A DNA stretch of 64,000 nucleotides from Granulosicoccus sp036478595 (GTDB lineage: Bacteria > Pseudomonadota > Gammaproteobacteria > Granulosicoccales > Granulosicoccaceae). Position 1 is the first letter of the stretch, and each line of letters starts with the position of its first letter. The stretch spans positions 186,001 through 250,000 of the forward strand of contig JAZGEF010000053.1 of assembly GCA_036478595.1 (NCBI GenBank), written 5' to 3'. The position numbers and the translations under genes are program-made. Under the pieces are notes generated by a model, which had not been told where the DNA came from, ran no database searches, and was given only the letters and a program-made list of their open reading frames with translations. Of this stretch, positions 1 through 7,486 are shown in pieces.

Positions 1-594
1 GCTTATCTCGAAGTAGATTATCAAACTGCTCTCACTGGCCTTCCTGTATCGAGATTACGTCAGGTAGCGCTTTACGATAATGGGTTGATTCCAACGGATG
101 ACGGTTTCGATACTGGCGTGGATCCATTTGATGCTTGGTATCGATATGAGTTTGATGGTGTAAAGCTTAAACTAGGTGGTCCTGTAGATGGTGGCTTAAA
201 CGAATTCACCGCATTGCCGCTAAAGCCTGCGTTGATTGACGAGAAACTTGATAGTTGCCATTTATTCGTGCCGCGCAGGCCTGGTCTCCCGGGCATCGTT
301 CCCGGGACAATATTTAACGAATCTGATGCCAGACTTTGTTTCTTTCCTAACGGTCGTTTCACCTTTCAAAGCGGTTCAGATGAAAATGAAATTTTAAATA
401 AGCTTTATATCCCCCATCCTACCAATAGTGGTCGCTACCGTTTAGACGGTTACGCGATAAGGTTTCAATTTGATAGTGGTTATCAACGAACGGAAAGTTT
501 TGGCTGGAGAGACAGATCGACATCCGAAGCTCTAATCGTGGATTCAAAATTTGAAACCTTGACGGGGCCAGCGTCGCTAACGCAAGACAACTAG
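1..594 (+). CDS. C-terminal part of a lipoprotein-like family protein (5' end outside window)
   Basis: The frame is open from base 1 to the TAG at 592-594, so the gene begins to the left of the window; about 197 codons are visible. I do not recognise a named family. Its last ~100 residues match the C-terminus of the protein at 3947-5095: both have a DxCH block, then (L/W)CF, a Gly-Arg/Thr-Phe-Thr stretch, SGRYR(L/I)DGYA or the near-identical TGRYRIDGYA, a FQF/LQF strand and a W-x-DR(S/T) end. A decayed third copy ends at 5340 and a fourth N-terminal fragment is at 3369-3473. The beta-rich look and the lipobox of the full copy suggest an exported envelope protein. Function unknown. Confidence 0.75.
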   Translation, partial: AYLEVDYQTALTGLPVSRLRQVALYDNGLIPTDDGFDTGVDPFDAWYRYEFDGVKLKLGGPVDGGLNEFTALPLKPALIDEKLDSCHLFVPRRPGLPGIVPGTIFNESDARLCFFPNGRFTFQSGSDENEILNKLYIPHPTNSGRYRLDGYAIRFQFDSGYQRTESFGWRDRSTSEALIVDSKFETLTGPASLTQDN

Positions 595-824
595 CGTAAC
601 TAATGCAGGCGACCGTAGCATAGCTACTGGACGTGCTGTGTCCGTCACTGCCTGCACTTACAGGCCCCGCTTAAGCTCGCTACCGCGCTCAACCGCGACC
701 ACATAATCGACAGCCTTTTCTGTTACAGGTATTTTGGCGCGAAAGGGCTCGATCTTGTGTTTTGATTAGTATTCCGCATCGGCTCGTAAAGCAGATGCCA
801 TTAGTTTCTTCGGATGGAGACTGA
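595..824. other. Intergenic region, no clear gene
   Basis: No convincing gene. On the minus strand a stop-free stretch of about 35 codons (roughly 766 down to the TAA at 658-660) reads like the tail of a protein (it contains KIPVTEKAVDYVVAVERG) but has no start or ribosome site, so it may be a remnant. The 3' part leads into the dyad motif in front of the gene at 921. Confidence 0.4.
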
Positions 825-857
825 ATAGGGTAAACCCTAGCTAGGGCATCACCCTAT
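825..857 (+). promoter_or_regulatory. 33-bp dyad motif, copy 1 (core CCCTAGCTAGGG)
   Basis: Outer half-site ATAGGG (825-830), 4-base spacer, perfect 12-bp palindrome CCCTAGCTAGGG (835-846), 5-base spacer, outer half-site CCCTAT (852-857). The outer halves are themselves inverted (ATAGGG/CCCTAT). The same arrangement with identical spacing occurs at 2204-2236 and 5390-5422, each 56-63 bp before a start codon. It looks like a binding site for a dimer or paired dimers of a transcription factor; the factor is not identifiable here. Confidence 0.7.
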
Positions 858-920
858 ATCACATCACCAATAGCCACGTTATCCTTTAAGCAAGTATTAA
901 ATTTTAAAAAGGAGATACTC

Positions 921-1679
921 ATGACAGACGGAGTAGGTGGATCTGGTGCTGCTGGGGCTAGCGGAGGAGCTGGTGAGGCTGGTGGTGATAACGGTGCAGC
1001 AGGTGCCGGCGGCCTGGGTGGCGATTTAGGTGGCGAAACTACTGGCGAATCGCTTGGTGGGGGACAGAATAGTGCCGAAGCCGCATCGGGTGCTGGCGCT
1101 CAGGGCGCTGCTGCAGATGCAGCGGCCGCTGGTGCTGATACTGCCGCTGCTGCTGACAGTGAAGACTCTGGAACAAGTGCCAGCGCTGATGCTGCAGCGA
1201 GTGCCGACGCAGCAGCTGCCGCTGCTGCATCCCTATCGGCAGTAGCTGCTCCAGCGCCAGCCGTCGCAGAGAATCCCGCGGTTAGTGCACTTGGCGTTGT
1301 GTCAGCTGCGCTTGACGCATTCGCATCTGTTGTGGATGCAATCACCGATGCAATCGACTCATTGGGCGTATTGGGTCTAGCGGCGCCAGGCCTTGTGGCA
1401 GGGATTAAGTCGCTTCAAGCTGCAGTCAACGTAGCCCAAGTAGCCGTGAAGGCCATCCAGGACGGAGACCTTGCAAACATAGGCGAAGAACTTGCGAATA
1501 TCGGTGAGGAATTGATGGGCAAAGTTACCGCTGCGGAGCAGGCCATAGCGGCTGCTGTAAACGGTGATGTATCTAGTCTCTCGGATGCATTTGGCAGTTA
1601 CGGCCAAGCCGTAGAAGATGCAGCGGAGGCATTTGCCGACGTAGCGGAAGCGCTGGACAACGCGTTCGAGAAAAATTAA
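921..1679 (+). CDS. Gly/Ala-rich low-complexity protein, unknown
   Basis: 252 residues. The start is well supported by AAGGAG seven bases before ATG. Residues ~5-50 are Gly-rich, ~55-115 Ala-rich with Asp/Ser, and ~120-250 form likely amphipathic helices with a hydrophobic central stretch (VLGLAAPGLVAGIKSL). A heptapeptide is duplicated in tandem (ANIGEEL twice, ~190-203). There is no classical signal peptide and no cysteine. Strong alanine codon runs make the reverse strand open too; those frames are shadows. It shares the upstream 33-bp motif with the genes at 2293 and 5479 although the proteins do not look alike. Possible roles are a surface, structural or secreted protein; none can be shown. 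Confidence 0.75.
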   Translation: MTDGVGGSGAAGASGGAGEAGGDNGAAGAGGLGGDLGGETTGESLGGGQNSAEAASGAGAQGAAADAAAAGADTAAAADSEDSGTSASADAAASADAAAAAAASLSAVAAPAPAVAENPAVSALGVVSAALDAFASVVDAITDAIDSLGVLGLAAPGLVAGIKSLQAAVNVAQVAVKAIQDGDLANIGEELANIGEELMGKVTAAEQAIAAAVNGDVSSLSDAFGSYGQAVEDAAEAFADVAEALDNAFEKN

Positions 1680-2203
1680 GTCGAGCGGTACGGCACATAG
1701 TGTTCTGTTCTGAATGCAGTCGGCGGTTGAGATTTTTTGGGACCACCTAGTGTCCTCAAATTGTAAAAGCTGAAACGCCACCCGTTCTGGAAACCGTTCC
1801 AGTAACGGGTTTGCACAGCGAGGTCCCGTCAATTAACTTTCCAGTCAGATTGCTATTAATTTCCCGCGAATCAGAGTATGTGCCGTAACAACTACCAACG
1901 ATTGTTTCAACAAAAACCTCGGGTGCTTTCATCCACGATAGTGACTTCGTTGGTAAAAATGGTAAGGTGCGCCTAATCGGCATCATAATTCCGTCCGCCT
2001 TACACCGACAAGATGAGCAGGCTGTCTAGGCGTTCATGGAGCCTAACGAAGCATATTGATCGCTTAGACGATCATCCGTCTATCCATATAGAATCACACA
2101 ATCGGGCGATCTTTGAGAAGATGATCAAACAAAAAACGGTTGGGATTTAGAAGCTTACTTGTGTATCGCCAATTCTTAGCCAAGTAGGCCAGTACTGCGG
2201 ATG
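1680..2203. other. Intergenic region with a doubtful minus-strand ORF
   Basis: About 520 bases without a secure gene. A 76-codon minus-strand frame (1986 to 1756, starting with two ATGs) is open and not obviously a shadow, but has only a weak ribosome site and no recognisable domain. I see no repeats or RNA genes. The region ends in the second copy of the 33-bp dyad motif. Confidence 0.35.
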
Positions 2204-2236
2204 TTAGGGCACACCCTAGCTAGGGTATGTCCTGAT
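2204..2236 (+). promoter_or_regulatory. 33-bp dyad motif, copy 2
   Basis: TTAGGG (2204-2209), 4 bases, CCCTAGCTAGGG (2214-2225), 5 bases, CCTGAT (2231-2236). Spacing is identical to copies 1 and 3. It ends 56 bp before the ATG at 2293, exactly as copy 3 does before 5479. The outer right half CCTGAT is shared with copy 3, whereas copy 1 has CCCTAT. Confidence 0.7.
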
Positions 2237-2292
2237 ACACACCTGTTCCCCAATCCCTTAATCTGTTAATTAAAGATACATAAGGGTCGTGG

Positions 2293-3330
2293 ATGAAAGT
2301 TAGCTTACTTACCAGTGCTATTCGCGCAGGTTATAAACCGCCGCTTCGCCGCGTCACCAGTTCCGATACGGATACAAGTGATGATGAGGCTCGATCGTCT
2401 TGGGGTGGTCAGCCTGGTAGAGTAAGCCCAGCTCGAATTTATTTGAGCGCGAGTTCTAGTGACGGCAATCAATCCCGTCCGGCTAGCGCTGATGGTGCAT
2501 CAGTTTTTCTATCAAGTGATGTGCTGTCTAAAATGGCTGTTGAGTCGGCGCTGCAAACGAGAACAGCAGATGATGCAACGCAATCAGAAAACCAGAACGA
2601 TGGCATCGGTATAGGTGCATACAACAATGAAGGCGACGGCATGATACTAAGCCGTGAGATTCTGGCTAACGACCAGCCAAGAGCTGAGGGTAGTCTGACA
2701 GCGGAAATGGGGCTTATCCTTGATGCGACTAAAAGTGAAGCTATAAACGTTAACAACGCAGTGAACAATGGAGCAAGCGGTGTCTCCATAGCTCTGGGTC
2801 AGGTGGCGACAAGTTTTGGTGGCGGCCTAAGTTTGGCTGAGTCTGTGATCAAAGACGTGCTTGAACTAAACTCTATTTTAACAAATATTGCGGAGTTTCG
2901 GGTTAGAGCGATTGAGGCTATTACAACAGTACATAGATCAATATTTAAGAGCGCGCTCAAATTGCACGTATCTATGTTTAAAAGTGGGTTTGGCTTGCAA
3001 AGGGCGCTTTTAAGCAGTTCTGTTAGTTTTTATCAATCGCTCTTCAAGGGTGCGATTGGTTTTTTCAACGCGCTATTTACCGATGCGATAGGGTTTCGCA
3101 AAATGTTGTTTGGAGCAATGCTGGGATTTCACAAATCACTATTCAAGGGTGCAATCGGTCTTCACCGATCCTTCTGCAAAGGTTTTCTTGGAGCAGACAA
3201 CCTTCTGGCAAACGGTATTTTTGCATTGAACAGGTCAATGAAATTGATTGCGCAGCGAAGTAAACTGGTTAGAGTTTCTGGAGATGCCGAAAAGCCCGCA
3301 TACACGAAAACACCTGATCGACCGTCCTAG
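2293..3330 (+). CDS. Hendecad-repeat protein with N-terminal module shared with 5479-7278
   Basis: 345 residues, ATG preceded by AAGGG six bases upstream. Residues 1-70 are Ser/Asp-rich and probably disordered. Residues ~73-90 (LSSDVLSKMAVESALQ) match LSGDVLSRMAVDAALR of the protein at 5479. Residues ~106-150 match its G-x-GAY...SE-x-D...L-REIL block, but the EEVGH signature there is degenerate here (TAEMGLILD). Residues 214-323 are ten consecutive 11-residue repeats of the type (H/x)-(R/K)-S-(L/I)-F-K-(G/S)-A-(I/L)-G-(L/F), a periodicity typical of long amphipathic or membrane-lying helices. No signal peptide. I infer a secreted or membrane-active protein derived from the 5479 family by replacing the C-terminus. 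Function unknown. Confidence 0.75.
   Translation: MKVSLLTSAIRAGYKPPLRRVTSSDTDTSDDEARSSWGGQPGRVSPARIYLSASSSDGNQSRPASADGASVFLSSDVLSKMAVESALQTRTADDATQSENQNDGIGIGAYNNEGDGMILSREILANDQPRAEGSLTAEMGLILDATKSEAINVNNAVNNGASGVSIALGQVATSFGGGLSLAESVIKDVLELNSILTNIAEFRVRAIEAITTVHRSIFKSALKLHVSMFKSGFGLQRALLSSSVSFYQSLFKGAIGFFNALFTDAIGFRKMLFGAMLGFHKSLFKGAIGLHRSFCKGFLGADNLLANGIFALNRSMKLIAQRSKLVRVSGDAEKPAYTKTPDRPS
2932..3261 (+). repeat. Ten tandem 33-bp units encoding 11-residue repeats
   Basis: Codons 214-323 of the gene at 2293 divide cleanly into ten hendecads with no insertions. The best conserved are units 4 (YQSLFKGAIGF), 7 (HKSLFKGAIGL) and 1 (HRSIFKSALKL). Positions 4-5 are hydrophobic (LF, IF, MF), 6 is usually Lys, 8-9 hydrophobic, 10 usually Gly and 11 Leu/Phe. 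Units 9 and 10 are diverged. The DNA units differ, so the array is old rather than a recent slippage product. Confidence 0.8.
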
Positions 3331-3368
3331 GCTCATGCTGCGGGTCAAGCGCTGATAACGGTTCGCCG

Positions 3369-3473
3369 TCCAACACAATCATCAAAGGCGAGCTGGTCAC
3401 TGTGCTGATTATACATTCCGATGATCAGGATGTTGCTGATGATATGTGGCGTTGCGTTGATTACGGTTTTTTT
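3369..3473 (+). pseudogene. N-terminal remnant of the 3947-type lipoprotein family
   Basis: In one frame this reads NTIIKGELVTVLIIHS followed by DDQDVADDMWRCVDYG, which aligns with NTTTPSQLADALIRKS and GDAEGVTDLWRCLDEDY near residue 45-70 of the protein at 3947. There is no start codon or signal sequence in front, and the frame is lost soon after the poly-T tract at ~3470. This is a decayed paralog. Confidence 0.65.
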
Positions 3474-3529
3474 TAGCTTTTTCTTGCCATCACGTATCGG
3501 CGAGGTTTGCTAGATGGATCGAAAACCAT

Positions 3530-3802
3530 CTATGGTGATGAGCCTGATAGCGGCGCTATAAACGATTGGACAAGCCATGTTGCCATGCTATTCGTCGTTC
3601 GGAATCTGGGCTTTAAAAAAAAATTAAACTCTTTGTCCAGCGCAGGGTCTGGGTAGTAGCGGCCAACTACCTGCAACCACTCATTAATCACGGTGGGTTT
3701 ATCGATTACCTCAATGGCACTGACAAACTCAGTTGGACCAGCATAAATAACGTGCCCAGATGCGGTATGCAAGACATACACATGCGCATTGGCAAGATAC
3801 AT
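3530..3802 (-). CDS. Hypothetical small protein (doubtful)
   Basis: A 90-codon frame with protein-like composition (it contains HVYVLHTASGHVIYAGPTEF and NEWLQVVGRYYPDPALDKEF). No clear Shine-Dalgarno sequence precedes the ATG at 3802, and no family is recognised. It lies between a decayed fragment and a terminator-like hairpin, so it could be a real orphan or a remnant of a larger gene. Confidence 0.35.
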   Translation of the reverse strand: MYLANAHVYVLHTASGHVIYAGPTEFVSAIEVIDKPTVINEWLQVVGRYYPDPALDKEFNFFLKPRFRTTNSMATWLVQSFIAPLSGSSP

Positions 3803-3840
3803 CAGCCGATGCTAGAAAGCAGTAGTAAAATCCACCATAG

Positions 3841-3867
3841 AAATACCGGCAATTGCCCGGTATTTTT
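3841..3867 (+). terminator. Intrinsic terminator-like hairpin
   Basis: Perfect 9-bp stem AAATACCGG / CCGGTATTT around the loop CAATTGC, followed by T residues on the plus strand. It lies about 80 bp before the lipoprotein gene at 3947 and would isolate it from upstream transcription. Confidence 0.6.
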
Positions 3868-3946
3868 CAAACATTGCAATTGCTAAACATCTTTCAACCC
3901 TCGATTATGCTAAGGTTTTAGCTGCAGTATAGAGGGCAAGAACAAG

Positions 3947-5095
3947 ATGGAACTGTTTGCAACTACCAATCAACTAGTCAGTTCGCTTATCTTCTCTTTA
4001 CTGCTGCTTAGCTGTTCAGGCTCAGGTGGTGGGGTGAGCTCAGGTAATACCCAACAATCAACAAACACCACAACACCCTCTCAACTAGCCGATGCCTTGA
4101 TTCGAAAATCAGGAGATGCCGAAGGGGTTACGGACTTATGGCGCTGCCTTGATGAGGATTACGCTATCTCCTATTTGGCTGTAGGTGATTTCGGCGGTGT
4201 TCAAGAATCTCTTTCCTTTCCGGTCACAGCATCGCAAGCAGAACAAAACATAGTTTATGATTGGAAGACTGTAGGAAGTGATGCTCTAGAACTAACCAAA
4301 AAAGACGGTCAACTGCACGAGAGCTTTAGCTACATTGTGTTCAGTACTGTTCGCTCACTGAGCATGGTCTCCTCAACGCGGGGGTACCTGTCGTGCAGCT
4401 ACCATTCGACCGAAGAGCTTCAAAGCCTGAACATGCAAGAGATGTCTGTGGGTGATGTACTAAGCGCGGAGCCCTTGTTGCCTGTAATTCCTCCTGACGG
4501 AATTATCAACTTTCATTCCTATATGAAGGAGGTTCTTTATCCATTGGATGGATCCTATCAGCCGCAGCTGGTGGCTGATGGTTTGTATGCTAATGGTCAA
4601 ACTCCGGCTCTTGACCGAATTGTGTTTCAGTATGGCCCTTCGCGTTTTGCCCTCGGATCATATTATGCCTTTCACGAAGGTAAATTGAATATGGGCAGTA
4701 CGGTCGAACAGACAACAGACGCTACTAGTACCTATTATGCAGACCTAATGGAGCAAGGGCGAAGTGATGAGAGAATCGATGGTTGTTTTCATAAATTTAA
4801 CCGTTCCGATCTCAAAACATTTGGGCCAGTGATAATAACGAATACCGATGTCCATTGGTGTTTTTCGAAAGACGGAACCTTTACCGTACAAAGTTACGAT
4901 TTTGATGATGTGGGTGATAGGCCTGTTACCTTTGCATCTACTGCTAATAACACTGGGCGCTACCGAATCGATGGGTATGCTCAGCGGTTACAATTCAACA
5001 ATGGCTTTCAAATTAAAACTGCGTTTGCATGGTTTGATAGAACAGCGCAGAAGGCATACTTAATTAATCACTACCCAAAAATTTATAGTCAGTAA
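3947..5095 (+). CDS. Putative lipoprotein, full-length member of a locally expanded family
   Basis: 382 residues. The N-terminus has a hydrophobic segment (SLIFSLLLL) and a lipobox ending LLSC at about residue 23, followed by a Gly/Ser/Thr-rich linker, so it is probably an outer-membrane lipoprotein. A conserved LWRC occurs near residue 65 and a beta-rich C-terminal domain (residues ~270-380) with DGCFH, WCFSKDGTF, TGRYRIDGYA and WFDR motifs. The C-terminal domain is shared with the truncated gene at 1-594 and with the fragment 5206-5340. I know no characterised relative. The alternation of this family with motif-linked genes hints at a functional pairing, which is inference only. Confidence 0.8.
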   Translation: MELFATTNQLVSSLIFSLLLLSCSGSGGGVSSGNTQQSTNTTTPSQLADALIRKSGDAEGVTDLWRCLDEDYAISYLAVGDFGGVQESLSFPVTASQAEQNIVYDWKTVGSDALELTKKDGQLHESFSYIVFSTVRSLSMVSSTRGYLSCSYHSTEELQSLNMQEMSVGDVLSAEPLLPVIPPDGIINFHSYMKEVLYPLDGSYQPQLVADGLYANGQTPALDRIVFQYGPSRFALGSYYAFHEGKLNMGSTVEQTTDATSTYYADLMEQGRSDERIDGCFHKFNRSDLKTFGPVIITNTDVHWCFSKDGTFTVQSYDFDDVGDRPVTFASTANNTGRYRIDGYAQRLQFNNGFQIKTAFAWFDRTAQKAYLINHYPKIYSQ

Positions 5096-5205
5096 AAGTG
5101 CTTTAATGTTTTTATAGTCACCACTAGAGTGAGTGTGTGTGTGAGAGCTATTTTTAGTAAAAATCTCCCAGAAAACTTACTGAGCCTGCAATGCGCTCAC
5201 GCTAG

Positions 5206-5340
5206 CGGATTGCACATTCGTATTCGGTTGGTGATTCAGATGCTGATAACGGCTTCCAGATTAAATTGGGCTTCGGCTGGTTCGATCGACCTACGCAAGA
5301 GATCTATTTGATGGGTAGTTGGGTGGAAACGCTAAATTAG
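5206..5340 (+). pseudogene. C-terminal remnant of the 3947-type lipoprotein family
   Basis: From 5206 the frame reads into DNGFQIKLGFGWFDRPTQEI and ends at the TAG at 5338-5340; the intact paralog has NNGFQIKTAFAWFDRTAQKA. A stop (TAG at 5203-5205) precedes it in frame, so only about 44 codons survive. It directly follows the intact paralog, so it looks like the leftover of a tandem duplication. Confidence 0.75.
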
Positions 5341-5389
5341 GTGGATCGTATACTGTAGCTGCCGATACCGGATTGTAAGCATCACCTAT

Positions 5390-5422
5390 ATAGGGTATTC
5401 CCTAGCTAGGGTATCTCCTGAT
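5390..5422 (+). promoter_or_regulatory. 33-bp dyad motif, copy 3
   Basis: ATAGGG (5390-5395), 4 bases, CCCTAGCTAGGG (5400-5411), 5 bases, CCTGAT (5417-5422). It ends 56 bp before the ATG at 5479, the same distance as copy 2 from its gene. Confidence 0.7.
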
Positions 5423-5478
5423 TGTTGAAAATTCCATTAGCTTTTACACTTGTTACCAACTGTAACAAGGACAACGCC

Positions 5479-7278
5479 ATGAGCTTAAATCTGTACAACG
5501 ATACCAATCGCCTACTGATTAAAACCCAACTTCGTAACCAAGCGGCTGGGAGCTCAGGTTCATCTAGCGAAATCAGCCGGTCCGCCAGTAGCGATTCGAT
5601 CTTTTCTCGTGGGAACCTTCTTCGTAGTGATGGTGGAACCGCCGGTGAGTTGTCCGGTGATGTACTGTCTCGAATGGCTGTTGACGCCGCGTTGAGAAAC
5701 AGCACATCAGAAAGCACCAAAATTGCTAGTAGCACTGATACCTCGGTGGCAAGCTCTGGTGTTAATAGTCCGGCAGAACAAAAGGCTCTTGATGCTGCTA
5801 CTGCGCAGTTTCAAAACCGCTTTGCTGAGACAGCAGGTGATAAAGAAAAATTTCATCAACTAATGAAAAATAGTTTTGGACAGAACTACGATAAAACGAA
5901 AGCGGAGAACATCCGCCAACAGACCTTGGCAGGCGATTTTTCCTGGATGCCGACAATCCAGTTGGTGGATGCATCAAACTTAACAGATGTGTCGGGTGCA
6001 CAAGCAGCTGGTGAAGGCTTGGGTGCCTATAGTGCTGAAAGCGATACTATATTTTTGAACCGAGAGCTTTTACTTCGCGATCCTGCAAAGGCTGAGGAGA
6101 TACTCACAGAAGAAGTTGGTCACGCATTAGATACGCGGATTAACACTAGCGACGCTGCGGGTGATGAGGGCAATATTTTTTCAATCCTCTCGCATGGTGG
6201 TGATTTGAGCGCAGAGGAACTTACCGAGCTTCAGGCCGAGAATGATACGGGCGTCATCATTGTCGATGGAAAAAAAGTTGAAGTCGAATTTGGATGGCTC
6301 AAGAAAATTGGCCGAAGTATCAGTAGAGGTATCAAGCGTATTGGTCGTTCGATTAAAAAGGCCTTTAACAAGATTATGCAGAGTAAGTTATTTAACATAT
6401 TGCTCACCATCGCTAGCTTTATACCCATTCCAATTGTTCAAGTCATTGTTCGAGTGGTCAATGTTGTAAAAGCCGCTTACAACGTTTATCAAGGCGTTAA
6501 ACACGGCAGTATTGGTATGGTGTTAGGTGGTATAGCAGGCGTCGCTGGTGGGGTTGCACAACTTGGCAAGATGGCCGGCGCAACAGGTAGTTGGGTTGGG
6601 ACGGCCAATAGAATTGCGGCCGGTGCAAGAACGGCAAGCCTTGCGCACCAAGCCATCTCAACTAAAAATTGGTCTGCTGCGGCATCTCTTGCCGGCAATT
6701 ACTTTGGAGATGATCACTCGGTGACCAAGGCTCTGGATGTGGCCGTAAAAGTGGATAGAGTGAACACGGCGATAGAAACTGGTGATGCCGTGGCAATCGC
6801 GAACGCGGGCGCAACCTTTGCCCAGAACTTCACTGATGATAAGGCAGATGCCGCGCTGGACCGCGTGCGCGCCTCTACAGCTACTATCCAGAATATTCAA
6901 CGCGCAGCTGATAACGGTGACACGCTGGATGCGATACACATGGCAGCAACCTTCGGCCAGGGTTTCACTGGCGCAAGAGGGGATGCCCTATTGGAAAGTG
7001 TTAAAACAACAGCGGATTCAATTAATGCTGCAATTGACAAAGTTGAAGAGTCAGCAAGGGGTGACCAATATGGCAATACAGTGGATGTGTTCCGCACTGA
7101 ACTTGGCAATCTTATCGATGTGCCGAGCGGCGTTGATTATGGCCTTCAGCAGCTTGAGCAGGGAGTGCGCTACGCTCAAGACACCGCAGAAGATCTCGAG
7201 GCGCGGTTTGAGAATTTTTCTTTTAATAGCTCAATCCCGGGCGCGACACCAGGGATTAACCCAAACGCGGGTAACTAA
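5479..7278 (+). CDS. Large toxin-like protein with EEVGH pseudo-metallopeptidase signature
   Basis: 599 residues from the ATG at 5479, chosen because AAGGA lies seven bases upstream; an in-frame TTG at 5422 overlaps the dyad motif and has no ribosome site. Residues 1-100 are Ser-rich and contain the module LSGDVLSRMAVDAALR shared with 2293. Residues ~160-260 hold a domain with TEEVGHALD (E211, E212, H215), GDEGNIF and a following VDGKKVEVE strand. This resembles an EE(I/V)GH domain that I recall from large secreted cyanobacterial and proteobacterial proteins, related in appearance to HExxH peptidases but with the first His replaced by Glu. A basic segment (~275-300) precedes a hydrophobic stretch (~304-332), then a Gly/Ala-rich part and helical repeats (MAATFGQGF / NAGATFAQNF). 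No signal peptide. Likely a secreted effector or polymorphic-toxin-like protein; activity unknown. Confidence 0.75.
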   Translation: MSLNLYNDTNRLLIKTQLRNQAAGSSGSSSEISRSASSDSIFSRGNLLRSDGGTAGELSGDVLSRMAVDAALRNSTSESTKIASSTDTSVASSGVNSPAEQKALDAATAQFQNRFAETAGDKEKFHQLMKNSFGQNYDKTKAENIRQQTLAGDFSWMPTIQLVDASNLTDVSGAQAAGEGLGAYSAESDTIFLNRELLLRDPAKAEEILTEEVGHALDTRINTSDAAGDEGNIFSILSHGGDLSAEELTELQAENDTGVIIVDGKKVEVEFGWLKKIGRSISRGIKRIGRSIKKAFNKIMQSKLFNILLTIASFIPIPIVQVIVRVVNVVKAAYNVYQGVKHGSIGMVLGGIAGVAGGVAQLGKMAGATGSWVGTANRIAAGARTASLAHQAISTKNWSAAASLAGNYFGDDHSVTKALDVAVKVDRVNTAIETGDAVAIANAGATFAQNFTDDKADAALDRVRASTATIQNIQRAADNGDTLDAIHMAATFGQGFTGARGDALLESVKTTADSINAAIDKVEESARGDQYGNTVDVFRTELGNLIDVPSGVDYGLQQLEQGVRYAQDTAEDLEARFENFSFNSSIPGATPGINPNAGN

Positions 7279-7466
7279 CGTTGCCTGGTAGGCGCGACAA
7301 GCTTTAATAATTGCCTTGTGTGATGACAAATTTGAAATCCGCTATGGTGGCATCCAGCTAACATGGGCCGTAGCTGCCGACCGCTAGGCAGTTAGAGTCG
7401 GGTTTATAATTTCACAGAGTGCTTTGCGCTAAAAAAATATGCCAATAACAGCAAGCACCCGATAAA

Positions 7467-7486
7467 CTGATCACATGAGTGATCAG
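7467..7486 (+). repeat. Perfect inverted repeat with the start codon in its loop
   Basis: CTGATCAC (7467-7474), ATGA (7475-7478), GTGATCAG (7479-7486). The ATG of the next gene lies in the 4-base loop. It could be an operator or an mRNA hairpin limiting initiation. It could also be chance, because the arms contain the palindrome TGATCA. Confidence 0.6.

Noticed and set aside
1039..1345. Long minus-strand frames rich in Ala/Gln opposite the Gly/Ala-rich gene
   Set aside because: They mirror GCx repeats of the plus-strand gene, lack ribosome sites, and overlap completely. Shadows of biased composition.
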